This document shows positions 52,173 to 59,779 of a stretch of DNA of 64,000 nucleotides, in pieces; position 1 is the first letter of the stretch; every line of letters begins with the position of its first letter. The position numbers and the translations under genes were made by a program. The notes beneath the pieces are model-generated. The model did no database searches. It saw only the letters and a list, made by a program, of their open reading frames with translations, and was not told where the DNA came from. The DNA is from Streptomyces bicolor (GTDB lineage: Bacteria; Actinomycetota; Actinomycetes; Streptomycetales; Streptomycetaceae). The stretch is taken from NCBI RefSeq assembly GCF_000719285.1, contig NZ_JOFS01000021.1, forward strand, positions 56,619-120,618. Direction: 5' to 3'.

Positions 52173-52228
52173 GCGATCGGCGGCGATGCTGAGACTGGAG
52201 CGAGAGTCTGAGATTGATCGCGGCTGCT

Positions 52229-52244
52229 CTGCCCCGTTGGGCAG
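52229..52244. other. Small hairpin between the 243-aa protein gene and the Y-RNA-like element
   Basis: CTGCCC and GGGCAG form a 6-bp stem with a 4-base loop. It may be a processing or termination signal upstream of the RNA. Confidence 0.4.
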
Positions 52245-52330
52245 TCACCGCTTCTTCAGGCTGAACTTCAGTGTCAGCTTGCGCTCATCGCGCGAACCGG
52301 TCCTCAATCCCGGCCCGCGCCTGTTGCGCA

Positions 52331-52352
52331 CCCCCGCGCTCGCACGCGGGGG
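52331..52352. terminator. Hairpin terminator after the 243-aa protein gene
   Basis: CCCCCGCG and CGCGGGGG form a perfect 8-bp stem with a 6-base loop, 29 bases past the stop at 52381. It separates the protein gene from the Y-RNA-like element, implying the RNA has its own promoter or is reached by read-through. Confidence 0.75.
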
Positions 52353-52380
52353 CGATCATGGATGCTACCCGTGGCCGGCC

Positions 52381-53112
52381 TCAGCCGAACAGGTAGCCGA
52401 ACACCGCGTCGCCGACCCGCTGGTCGGTGACCTCCGCACCGTTGGCCTCCTCGCGGGCGAACTTCACGGCCTGCTGGAGCTTCTCGACCCGCTCCACCAG
52501 TTCATTGACCCGCCGCGCCGGAAGGGCGCCGGAGAACTTCACGGTCGTCCAGTACCCGATGGGCACGTCCTCGTAGTACACCTCGACCTGCGCCGGGTGC
52601 TTGTCGGTCGCCTCCGCCTTGACGTGGTTGCGCGGGACCTTCTTGGTACGGATCGTGCGGACCGGGTCCGTCTTCCACCAGTCCGTGGACGGGTCGTGGG
52701 ACCAGGACTCGGCGGCATCGAGCGTGGGAAGCTTCTTCACGAAGGTGTGCAGGTCGGTGAGCTGCTTCTCCAGGAAGAGCAGGTAGCTGACCGGTACGTC
52801 GGCGACGATCGTCCGCCCGTCGACCGTGACGTCGGCGCGCGCCGTGCAGTTGGCCCAGTCCTTCGTGGCGGTCACGTCGAAAAGCCGGGTCAGCGACGCG
52901 GACATCTCCCGCAGCACGTCCTCCGCCTGCACCTGCACCCGCGTGGACTCAGGCGGCAGCTGCTCGCCCTCTTCGTCCTTCGGCTGGTACGTACGCGAGA
53001 TACCGGCCAGCAGCGCGGGCTTCTGCACCTTGTGGTGCGCCGCGGTGATGTCCTGGAGCGACTTGCTCTTGACACCCTTTTCGACAGCGATGATCTGGTT
53101 CAGCTTCGCCAC
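52381..53112 (-). CDS. Conserved protein of unknown function next to the Y-RNA-like element (243 aa)
   Basis: No named domain recognised with certainty. The start MAKLNQIIAVEKGVKSKSLQ, the stretches ISRTYQPKDEEGEQLPPEST and LFLEKQLTDLHTFVKKLP, and the end FAREEANGAEVTDQRVGDAV look strongly conserved. I believe a widespread bacterial and phage family of about 245 aa starts this way, unchecked. It is rich in charged residues with no membrane span, so it is a soluble protein. GTG at 53112 follows AAGGGGGA. It is on the same strand as the WhiJ-like/DUF397 module upstream and the structured RNA downstream. A nucleic-acid role is possible but unproven. Confidence 0.78.
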   Translation of the reverse strand: MAKLNQIIAVEKGVKSKSLQDITAAHHKVQKPALLAGISRTYQPKDEEGEQLPPESTRVQVQAEDVLREMSASLTRLFDVTATKDWANCTARADVTVDGRTIVADVPVSYLLFLEKQLTDLHTFVKKLPTLDAAESWSHDPSTDWWKTDPVRTIRTKKVPRNHVKAEATDKHPAQVEVYYEDVPIGYWTTVKFSGALPARRVNELVERVEKLQQAVKFAREEANGAEVTDQRVGDAVFGYLFG

Positions 53113-53181
53113 TTGGTCCCCCTTCGAACAGGCAGGAACGTACCTCACCTGTTCGAACGCCTGCATTCCCTTTTCGAGGGA

Positions 53182-53394
53182 TCAGCCCTCGGAGGCGTAG
53201 GTGACGAAAGCGGACCATGCCTGCGGTGCGAGGGCGAGGCGGGGGCTGGTGTCGCGGTACTTGGAGTCGCGGACGTGGATCGTGCGGGGCGCTACCGCGA
53301 TCTCGACGCAGGAGTCGCCCTCGCTGCTGCTGCTGTAGCTGCTCTTGAACCACGCCAGCTCGGAGACGTTCCCGGCCGAGGCGTTGCGGATCAT
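53182..53394 (-). CDS. DUF397 protein partner of WhiJ-like regulator, locus 2 (70 aa)
   Basis: Carries the DUF397 core LAWFKSSYSSSSEGDSCVEI followed by RTIHVRDSKYRDTS and WSAFVTYASEG. The ATG overlaps the stop of the regulator gene by four bases (ATGA), as in locus 1 (30917). Members bind the cognate WhiJ-like protein and influence its DNA binding. The extra nine residues at the N terminus compared with locus 1 may reflect start choice. Confidence 0.92.
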   Translation of the reverse strand: MIRNASAGNVSELAWFKSSYSSSSEGDSCVEIAVAPRTIHVRDSKYRDTSPRLALAPQAWSAFVTYASEG

Positions 53395-54266
53395 GTTTCC
53401 CCCAGCAGTTGTTCGATGAAGGCCGTGGACTCACGTGGCGTGAGAGCCTGCGCCCGGATGATGCCGTAGCGCAGTTCAAGGATACGGAGATGCTTGGGCT
53501 CCGTGACCGGGCGGCCGTTGACCATGGCTGGCGAACGCCCCACCGCCGAGCCGTCGTCGAACTTCAGCACTTCGATACCACCGGCCAGTCCAGCGTGCTC
53601 CTCGCGGTCCATCGGCATCACCTGAAGCTCGACGTTCCGCAGCTGCCCTGCCGCCAGAAGATGTTCGAGCTGACTACGCAACGCCAGCCGGCCTCCGAGC
53701 GGACGCCGCAGCGTCCACTCCTCCAGTACGAAGCTGAGTTCAGGCGCTGGGTCCCGCTCGAATACGGCCTTGCGGGCCACGCGCGCCGCGATGAACCGCT
53801 CCACCTCGTCCTCGGTGTACGCGGGACGCCGCATCAGGAGAAGCCCGCGTGCGTACTCCGGCGTCTGCAACAGGCCATGGACGTTCAGGGGATCGTAGAG
53901 CTGGAGCTCGACCGCCTTGGCCTCCATCTCCCCCAGCGCCCGAACCTTCTTCGGGTACCGGACCTTCTTCACGTCCTCCCACGTCGCCGAGATGAGCCCA
54001 CCGGCCCCCAACACCTCGTCGGCCTTGTCCAGGTACTCCTGCCTGGGGATCCGCTTCCCACTCTCGATCTTGTACACCAAGTCCTCGCCGTACCCGACCC
54101 GCCGCCCGAACTCGCCGGCCCGCATCCCGACCGCCTCCCGCCGCAGCTTCAGTTGCCGCCCGACGGTCGCGATGACGGCGACGCCCCACTCGTCGTCCGG
54201 ATCCACCTCCCAACCCGGCTCGTCCGCCTCCGTCTTGAGCCGACCCGTGTCCGCCTCGACCGACAT
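53391..54266 (-). CDS. WhiJ-like XRE regulator with DUF5753 domain, locus 2 (291 aa)
   Basis: Helix-turn-helix in GRQLKLRREAVGMRAGEFGR with VGYGEDLVYKIESGKRIP following (about residues 36-75). The DUF5753 domain contains VHGLLQTPEYARGLLLMRRP, LRRPLGGRLAL and ELQVMPMDREEHAGLAGGIE. An acidic N-terminal extension precedes the DNA-binding part. The ATG at 54266 follows GGAGGGG. It is divergent from the RsbW-like ATPase gene and overlaps its DUF397 partner, completing the three-part module known from the whiJ and abaA loci. Confidence 0.92.
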   Translation of the reverse strand: MSVEADTGRLKTEADEPGWEVDPDDEWGVAVIATVGRQLKLRREAVGMRAGEFGRRVGYGEDLVYKIESGKRIPRQEYLDKADEVLGAGGLISATWEDVKKVRYPKKVRALGEMEAKAVELQLYDPLNVHGLLQTPEYARGLLLMRRPAYTEDEVERFIAARVARKAVFERDPAPELSFVLEEWTLRRPLGGRLALRSQLEHLLAAGQLRNVELQVMPMDREEHAGLAGGIEVLKFDDGSAVGRSPAMVNGRPVTEPKHLRILELRYGIIRAQALTPRESTAFIEQLLGET

Positions 54267-54421
54267 CCCGTACCCCTCCGTCGTACCGCCGTGGTGCAGC
54301 AGCGCCCTACCCGCAAGCCCGTCCCGACAGCCTGGACACGACCGGACAATCACCGGACAGTCACCTGACGCACCCGCTGAGTCACTGTTCACAGTAAGCA
54401 CGCCCGGCCACGCTGAGTGAT

Positions 54422-54844
54422 GTGAATCAAGAAACCGCCGCCCCCACGGCCCAACTCGACAATCCCATCCGAAACTTCGGCGTGCAGCTGTCCCCCACCC
54501 CGCGCGGAGCCCGTCTCGCCCGCCTGCTCACCACCGAGCAACTCCGCAGCTGGGGCCTGCCGTTGGACCCGGCGGCGCACATCGTGGCCGAACTGGCGAC
54601 GAACGCGGCAACGCACGGCCGCGTCCCCGGACGCGACTTCCGGCTACTCCTGTACGTCGTCGGCGACACCCTCCGTATCGAAGTCACCGACACCCGCGCG
54701 GACCGCCTACCGCACGCCGAAGTACCCGCCCTAGACGCGGAGTCGGGCCGCGGCCTCACCATCGTCGCCGCCCTGGCCAACCGGTGGGGCGTCGCGCCGG
54801 GGCTGCCGCCGCGCAAGACGGTGTGGGCCGAAGTGAACCTCTGA
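54422..54844 (+). CDS. RsbW/AbaA-like histidine-kinase-type ATPase (140 aa)
   Basis: Stand-alone HATPase domain: N-box AHIVAELATNAATHGRVPGR (Glu/Asn, about residues 54-73), G-box ESGRGLTIVAALANRWGV (about 108-125) and short strands between. Such proteins act as anti-sigma or anti-regulator kinases, or bind partner regulators, in Streptomyces developmental modules. GTG at 54422 is the start; no clear ribosome-binding site precedes it. It forms the divergent third component of the WhiJ-like locus 2. Confidence 0.9.
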   Translation: MNQETAAPTAQLDNPIRNFGVQLSPTPRGARLARLLTTEQLRSWGLPLDPAAHIVAELATNAATHGRVPGRDFRLLLYVVGDTLRIEVTDTRADRLPHAEVPALDAESGRGLTIVAALANRWGVAPGLPPRKTVWAEVNL

Positions 54845-55108
54845 CCGGAACCCGGGAACCCGGGCTCCGGTGGCACGGGCGGTCACCCACAAAGGAATCC
54901 GAGGGTGAAAGGAACCCCACCAAACCCCACCCCTCCCTCCCCCAGCGCACGCTCACCCGGGAGGGTGAATATCACCAACTCGGCTGGATTTCAGGCAGGT
55001 TGTCTGGCCTACGCTCGCCGCAACACAACCGCAGACATGCAACGGCCCCCGCCGGGACGGCAATCCCAGTGCGAGGGCCTGACCACCAAGGAAGTAGCAG
55101 CCTTCCCG

Positions 55109-55942
55109 ATGGATACCCAAAACCCTAGCGCGCCCTCGCGCGCCCAGTCCCGCCTTGCCGCCAAGAACACCCGAACCGGGGGCGGCCTGATCCACGAGAA
55201 CACCCCCCACACCACCCGCTTCACGGTGATCGGCAATCACCTGGCCCAGCACCAGGAGCTCTCACTCCTCGCGATCGGCCTGGCCGTCCACATCCAGTCG
55301 CTGCCCAAGGGCGCCCGCGTCTGCATCAAGACGCTCGCCGCCCGCTTCCCCGAGGGCACGACCCGTATCGCCGCCGCCCTGCGCGAACTGGAAGCCCACG
55401 GCTACCTGCGCCGCGAACGCGAGCGCGTCCCCGGCGGCCGCATCGTCACCCGCACGATCTCCTGCAACCAGCCCGGTCGCAGCCATGCCCAGAACGACCC
55501 GGCGCCGCCCCGGAAGAAGCGAACCGCGACCGCCCGCAGACCCCTCCCTGCCGTACCGCAACCCGCTTACCCGGCGCCCACCCTCCTCCGAACGGCCACC
55601 GACCTCCTCACGGACCTCCGCCGCCACGACCCCCGCCTATTGCTTTCCGCCCACGACACGGCCCACCTCGCCCCCGGCGTCGCCGCCTGGCTGGAACGGG
55701 ACGTAACCCCCACGGCCGTACGCCACGCCCTGACCACCGACCTGCCGCCCGAACCCTTGTGCCGCCCGGCATCCCTCTTGGCCCACCGCCTCACCACCCA
55801 ACTACCGCCCCCACCCCCGTTCACCCCACCGCCAACCGTCCGCCACCCACTCCAGACCTGCGAAGGCTGCGACCGCGCCTTCCGCTCACCCACCCCAGGA
55901 ACCTGCCGTGACTGCCGCACTGCCCTTGCCACCGCCGTCTGA
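55109..55942 (+). CDS. Winged-helix-like DNA-binding protein with C-terminal zinc finger (277 aa)
   Basis: The N-terminal part is GGLIHENTPHTTRFTVIGNH and LSLLAIGLAVHIQSLPKGAR; the winged-helix segment is IKTLAARFPEGTTRIAAALR, then ELEAHGYLRRERERVPGGRI. A Pro-rich linker leads to a C-terminal zinc-ribbon-like motif CEGCDRAFRSPTPGTCRDC. Similar proteins are common in Streptomyces and sometimes called plasmid or replication-like; no plasmid context exists here. The ATG at 55109 is chosen for family similarity. The preceding 260 bases (54845-55108) show no other gene. Confidence 0.78.
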   Translation: MDTQNPSAPSRAQSRLAAKNTRTGGGLIHENTPHTTRFTVIGNHLAQHQELSLLAIGLAVHIQSLPKGARVCIKTLAARFPEGTTRIAAALRELEAHGYLRRERERVPGGRIVTRTISCNQPGRSHAQNDPAPPRKKRTATARRPLPAVPQPAYPAPTLLRTATDLLTDLRRHDPRLLLSAHDTAHLAPGVAAWLERDVTPTAVRHALTTDLPPEPLCRPASLLAHRLTTQLPPPPPFTPPPTVRHPLQTCEGCDRAFRSPTPGTCRDCRTALATAV

Positions 55943-56009
55943 GCCCATTGCGTCCTGTCCCCTGCGCTCCGGCCGGATACTCTGGCCGGGGCACCCTCCG
56001 GAGGACACC

Positions 56010-56356
56010 ATGAGCACTCAGGCCGACCACGGAAACGAACTGATCCCGCGTCCCGAGCAGACCCCTGATGCCCTGCGTGCTGCTCTTGCCATCGTCGCGC
56101 CAGGCCGCCTGGAGAGATGCAGGCCATGAAGGACGAGGCTTTCGCCAAGGCAGTCGAGTGGCAGTCGCTGAGCCCTGTCCAGAGCTGGGTCCTGATCTGG
56201 GCCAAGGAGATCGAGATCGCCCGTCGGCCGGACCTGTCCACTCGCTACGCCCAGGCGCAGAGCAACGTGGAACACGAGGATCCGGCCATCGCGTGGGAAG
56301 CCCTTCGCGAGCTGAGCGCCGTTGTCGACGAGGCGATGAAGGCAGTTCGCGAGTGA
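56010..56356 (+). pseudogene. DUF6247-like gene broken by a frameshift
   Basis: TCCGGAGGACACC precedes ATG at 56010. The frame gives MSTQADHGNELIPRPEQTPD, then AALAIVAPGRLE, and stops at 56129 after 39 codons. The family continuation MQAMKDEAFAKAVEWQSLSP, then AMKAVRE, lies in another frame from 56117. Two extra bases in a GAGAG run (56114-56118) account for the break. With them removed the reading would give a DUF6247-like protein of about 115 aa. It is either a true disabling mutation, a sequencing error, or frameshift-dependent. Such proteins often precede toxin-like genes; here only a Uma2 remnant follows. Confidence 0.7.
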
Positions 56357-56461
56357 GTTGGAAAGACCGGCGCGTACGTGGCTACCGGAATTCACCGTGA
56401 CCGTCTGAAGACCGCCGTCCCCTTCTCGATCGACATCGACCTCAAGAGCCTCGTGCCCTGA
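56357..56461 (+). pseudogene. C-terminal remnant of a Uma2-family gene
   Basis: From 56357 to the TGA at 56459-56461 a frame reads VGKTGAYVATGIHRDRLKTA, then VPFSIDIDLKSLVP, matching the C-terminal beta strand and ending of Uma2 proteins (compare VPFPFGTDIDLTGTVV-type ends). No start codon or nuclease residues remain, so over 80 percent of the gene is missing. It follows the frameshifted DUF6247-like gene directly, marking the interval as decaying accessory DNA. Confidence 0.6.
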
Positions 56462-56504
56462 CCCCGGCCGGCAAGAGAAGCCGTCGCCGACTCGTCACCG
56501 CGTG

Positions 56505-57431
56505 CTACGAGTGACCGAGCTCCGCCGAGTCCTCGTCCGCCGTGACCGACACCGACCCGGAATCCGCCGCCGGCCGCAGCGGGAACGGGTCGACCCGGGT
56601 CTCGTCGATCACCGGCGGAGCCGGACGCGGCGGCTTCGGCATGACCGCGGCCTCGGAGTGGCCCCCGCAGCCGTACGTCAGGGACACGACCCGGCCGTCC
56701 GCCGGGGAGAACTCGTTCGCGCAGACACCGAAGGCCTGGCCGAGCGAACCGCCGATGGGCGCCAGGAAGCCGCAGGTCACACAGGACGCCGGGGCCGCCT
56801 GGGCCATGGGGGTCTTGGCGCCGTACGCCTCCTCCCAGCGGTCCGCGGCGATGTGGAGGCCGTAGCGGGACAGGACCCGGGCGCGGCGCATGCCGAGCTC
56901 CTCGGCGACCGCGGCGATCGAGCCCCGGGAGGGCACCACCGGCAGGTTCGCGGGGGTGCCCGCCGTGACCTCCGCGTCCTCGGCCTCCACCAGCTCGGCC
57001 ATCTCGTGGGAGACGGCGGAGCTCGACACCGGCTCGTCCTCACCCGAGTAGCCGGGCTCCAGGCGCAGGTCCTCGGCGTCCGTGGGGAGCAGGTCGCCCG
57101 GGCCCATGTCGCCGGGGCGCAGGCGCTCGCTCCACGGCACCCACTCGGGAGCGAGGAGGGCGTCCGGGCCGGGGAGCAGGACCACCTCGTCGAGCGTGAC
57201 GACCTTCGCGCGGGACGCCCGGGCCACCGTCACCGCCCAGCGCCAGCCGCGGTACCCGAGCTCCTTGCACTCGAAGAAGTGCGTGACAACGCGGTCGCCC
57301 TCGGAGACCAGGCCCGCATGCTCGCCCACGACGCCGGGCGCGGCGGCCTCCTCGGCGGCACTGCGGGCGAGGTCGACGGCCTCGGCGCACAGACGGTCGG
57401 GGGTGCGGCTTCGCGTTGTCGCTGCGCTCAC
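56505..57431 (-). CDS. DUF3027 protein (308 aa)
   Basis: Actinobacterial family of unknown function. DUF3027 core: DRVVTHFFECKELGYRGWRW, TLDEVVLLPGPDALLAPEWV and PWSERLRPGDMGPGDLLPTD. A zinc-binding-like segment CVTCGFLAPIGGSLGQAFGV, then CANEFSPADGRVVSLTYGCG, follows. The protein is acidic and Pro-rich at the C terminus and soluble. GTG at 57431 overlaps the stop of a 43-codon upstream frame (57428-57559) as GTGA. It is divergent from the MFS gene across the 389-base gap at 57432-57820. Confidence 0.85.
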   Translation of the reverse strand: MSAATTRSRTPDRLCAEAVDLARSAAEEAAAPGVVGEHAGLVSEGDRVVTHFFECKELGYRGWRWAVTVARASRAKVVTLDEVVLLPGPDALLAPEWVPWSERLRPGDMGPGDLLPTDAEDLRLEPGYSGEDEPVSSSAVSHEMAELVEAEDAEVTAGTPANLPVVPSRGSIAAVAEELGMRRARVLSRYGLHIAADRWEEAYGAKTPMAQAAPASCVTCGFLAPIGGSLGQAFGVCANEFSPADGRVVSLTYGCGGHSEAAVMPKPPRPAPPVIDETRVDPFPLRPAADSGSVSVTADEDSAELGHS

Positions 57432-57559
57432 GGGTATCGCTTCTCTCCTACGCCGTCTCTCGGGTGCGGCGCCTTGGGCGGTGGAACGGACGGAGCGGAC
57501 CTGTGGGCCGCGTCGACGTCCGCGTCCGAATCGCGCTCGGGCGCACCTACGTCATCCAT
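57428..57559 (-). CDS. Possible 43-aa leader peptide coupled to DUF3027
   Basis: ATG at 57559 opens a frame reading MDDVGAPERDSDADVDAAHR and ending EKRYP before TGA, whose last bases share GTGA with the DUF3027 start. Coupling would make it a translated leader. Codon bias is weaker than in genes nearby and no ribosome-binding site is clear, so it may be non-coding. The remainder of the gap (57560-57820) shows only repeats of CTTGCGCC. Confidence 0.35.
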   Translation of the reverse strand: MDDVGAPERDSDADVDAAHRSAPSVPPPKAPHPRDGVGEKRYP

Positions 57560-57820
57560 TGTGCGGGATGGCTGAGATACGCACGCTACCTGTTCGCGAG
57601 CGCTGGGCCTACACCGACGGCCCTTTCACCGTGCGCGGCGAGCGAGGAATCCATGGCTCCGGCCTGAGAGTTGCCCTCCGCGAACCTCCCTGCGGAGCTT
57701 GCGCCAACGTTCCCCAAGAGGTCTCGCCAACCTTGCGCCGACCTGAGATCCGCCCATGGCTTTCCCCCCATACGCGCCGTAACCGCACTACCCACCCCCA
57801 TCTCGGGGCACTATTGCGTC

Positions 57821-59248
57821 GTGGCAACCGCGAGGCCGCCGCAAGGTGCCACCGGTATCGGTGGTGCCAAGGGCGGCCGGAGTCGAGGTGGCGGAACGGG
57901 CCGGATGGGCGGCTCCCTCCGCGCGGTCGGGCGTGCCCTGCACTTCCCGGTCACCGGCCCCGCCCGGGGCATCCGCAAGGCCACCCACGCGCAGGGCGCC
58001 GGCGAGTCCGGTCTCGGCAAGCTGATCGAGCTCCACGGGGTGAACGGCGCCGGGGACATGATGATCACCGTCGCCCTCGCCTCCACCGTGTTCTTCTCCG
58101 TCCCGACCGACGAGGCCCGTGGGCGCGTCGCGCTCTACCTCGGCATCACCATGGCGCCGTTCACGCTCCTCGCGCCCGTGATCGGCCCCCTCCTCGACCG
58201 CCTCCCGCACGGCCGGCGCGCCGCGATGGCCGGCGCCATGCTCGCCCGGGCACTGCTCGCCCTGGTCCTGTCCAGCGCCGTCGTCAGCGGCGATCTGCAG
58301 CTGTATCCGGCCGCACTCGGGGTGCTGGTCGCCTCGAAGGCGTACGGGGTCGTCAGAAGCGCCGTCGTGCCCCGCCTGCTCCCACCCCGCTTCTCCCTCG
58401 TGAAGGCCAATTCCCGGGTCACCCTCGGCGGACTGCTCGCCACCGGTATCGCGGCACCCGTCGGCGCGGGGCTCCAGGCGATCGGGCCGCGCTGGCCGCT
58501 CTACGGCGCCTTCCTGATCTTCATCGCCGGTACGTTCCTGTCCTTCTCCCTGCCGCACAAGGTCGACTCGGCCAAGGGCGAGGACACCGCGCTGCTGGCG
58601 GCCGACGAGCAGCATCTGCACGGGCCGCACCTCAAGCCGGTGAAGCGCCCCGGGCTGCGCACGGTCGGCATCGCCGTCACCCATGCCCTCGGCGCGAACG
58701 CCGGTCTGCGCTGTCTCTCCGGCTTCCTGATCTTCTTCCTCGCGTTCCTGCTGCGCGAGCACCCGATGTCCGGCCAGAGCGCCGCCGTGTCCCTGGGGAT
58801 CGTGGCCGTCGCGGCCGGTGTCGGGAACGCGTGCGGAACGGCGGTGGGGGCGTGGCTGCGCTCCCGGGCGCCGGAGATCATCATCGTGACGGTCGTGGGG
58901 TTCGTGCTGGCGGTGGCGATCACGGCCGCGATCTTCTTCGGCGCGGTCCTGGTGGCCTTCCTGGCGGCGGTCGCCGGGTTCGCGCAGGCGCTGGCCAAGC
59001 TGTCGCTGGACGCGCTGATCCAGCGGGACGTGCCGGAGCTGGTGCGTACGTCGGCGTTCGCGCGCTCGGAGACGCTGCTGCAGATGTCCTGGGTGCTCGG
59101 CGGCGCGATCGGCATCGTGCTGCCCCTGGAGGGCTCGTTCGGGCTGCTGGTCGGCGCGGCGATCGTCGCCACCGGCTGGCTGACCACCGTCAAGGGCCTG
59201 ATCGGCTCGGCCCGGCACGGCGGCCACACCCGGCAACGGGTGGCGTGA
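57821..59248 (+). CDS. MFS-superfamily membrane transporter (475 aa)
   Basis: Twelve predicted helices. The N-terminal 60 residues are Gly/Arg-rich and cytoplasmic (GATGIGGAKGGRSRGGGTGR). The helix 2-3 loop GPLLDRLPHGRRAAMAGAML is the MFS motif A position. Later stretches LYGAFLIFIAGTFLSFSLPH and GGAIGIVLPLEGSFGLLVGA are hydrophobic spans. GTG at 57821 (MATARPPQ) is chosen by similarity to homologues; nothing upstream is convincing. It lies 60 bases from the DUF2771 gene and forms a gene string with it and mqnB/mqnD. Substrate unknown. Confidence 0.85.
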   Translation: MATARPPQGATGIGGAKGGRSRGGGTGRMGGSLRAVGRALHFPVTGPARGIRKATHAQGAGESGLGKLIELHGVNGAGDMMITVALASTVFFSVPTDEARGRVALYLGITMAPFTLLAPVIGPLLDRLPHGRRAAMAGAMLARALLALVLSSAVVSGDLQLYPAALGVLVASKAYGVVRSAVVPRLLPPRFSLVKANSRVTLGGLLATGIAAPVGAGLQAIGPRWPLYGAFLIFIAGTFLSFSLPHKVDSAKGEDTALLAADEQHLHGPHLKPVKRPGLRTVGIAVTHALGANAGLRCLSGFLIFFLAFLLREHPMSGQSAAVSLGIVAVAAGVGNACGTAVGAWLRSRAPEIIIVTVVGFVLAVAITAAIFFGAVLVAFLAAVAGFAQALAKLSLDALIQRDVPELVRTSAFARSETLLQMSWVLGGAIGIVLPLEGSFGLLVGAAIVATGWLTTVKGLIGSARHGGHTRQRVA

Positions 59249-59296
59249 CGTACGGCACGCCGCCCCCCACATGGAGAGCACGTCATCCACGCCCGA

Positions 59297-59302
59297 TAGC
59301 CT
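59297..59302 (+). promoter_or_regulatory. Leaderless -10 box of the DUF2771 gene
   Basis: TAGCCT ends six bases before the ATG at 59309. There is no ribosome-binding site. This promoter would also drive the overlapping mqnB and mqnD. Confidence 0.55.
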
Positions 59303-59308
59303 TCGCCC

Positions 59309-59779
59309 ATGACCATGCAATCCGTTGTGCGACGCCGCCGCGCGCTCGCCGCCGCCGGCGCCGTTTCCGCCGGACTGCTCGTGCTGTCGGCCTGCGACAA
59401 GCCGACGCCGCTGGCCACCATCACCGTCGGCACGTCCTCCGTCCACTCGGAGGCGACCTGCGGTGGCGAGGGCGAGGCCCTCAAGACCGAGGACCTGACG
59501 AAGTGCCTGAAGGACAAGGGCATCGAGTCCATCAAGGTCGACCCCGACGAGACCGTGCGCTTCGGTGTCGACCCGGAGATCGCGGACGAGGGCTGGACCA
59601 TCCTCATGAACGGCCAGCCGCTCACCGACTCCAGCACCAAGACGTACCGCACCGTCCCGGGCAGCGTGTTCTTCAACGCCCAGTACGGCGCCAGCGGCGA
59701 CTCGACGCTGGTGTCGATCAAGGGGGGCGAGAAGGACGTGACGGGCCTGTGGTCCTTCAAGCTGAAGAAGGACGCCTGA
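59309..59779 (+). CDS. DUF2771 lipoprotein (156 aa)
   Basis: Signal peptide with lipobox LSAC (Cys at about residue 29), giving a lipid-anchored outer-surface protein. DUF2771 stretches include TITVGTSSVHSEATCGGEGE and GWTILMNGQPLTDSSTKTY, plus a paired Cys near the start. Actinobacteria commonly carry it next to futalosine-pathway genes. Function unknown. Its stop shares CTGA with the start of mqnB. Confidence 0.87.
   Translation: MTMQSVVRRRRALAAAGAVSAGLLVLSACDKPTPLATITVGTSSVHSEATCGGEGEALKTEDLTKCLKDKGIESIKVDPDETVRFGVDPEIADEGWTILMNGQPLTDSSTKTYRTVPGSVFFNAQYGASGDSTLVSIKGGEKDVTGLWSFKLKKDA

Noticed and set aside
52030..52190. An ordinary tRNA gene on the minus strand
   Set aside because: The T-arm and D-arm are convincing, but neither a 5' acceptor strand about 70 nt before CTGCACC nor a 3' acceptor strand after GGTGCGG exists. 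The halves pair only in permuted order.
52051..52248. A 65-codon minus-strand frame across the structured RNA
   Set aside because: It covers the RNA helices, its protein is Arg/Ser-rich without family features, and the RNA structure explains the conservation better.
44555..56461. A defence island or integrative element spanning the accessory stretch
   Set aside because: No integrase, attachment-site duplication, relaxase or recognised defence effector was found; the mix of regulators and unknown proteins is insufficient.
57590..57790. Glycine riboswitch upstream of DUF3027 (minus strand CTCTCAGG)
   Set aside because: CTCTCAGG is present, but the partner GGAGAG and the GCCGAAGG core are missing, and no glycine-related gene follows.
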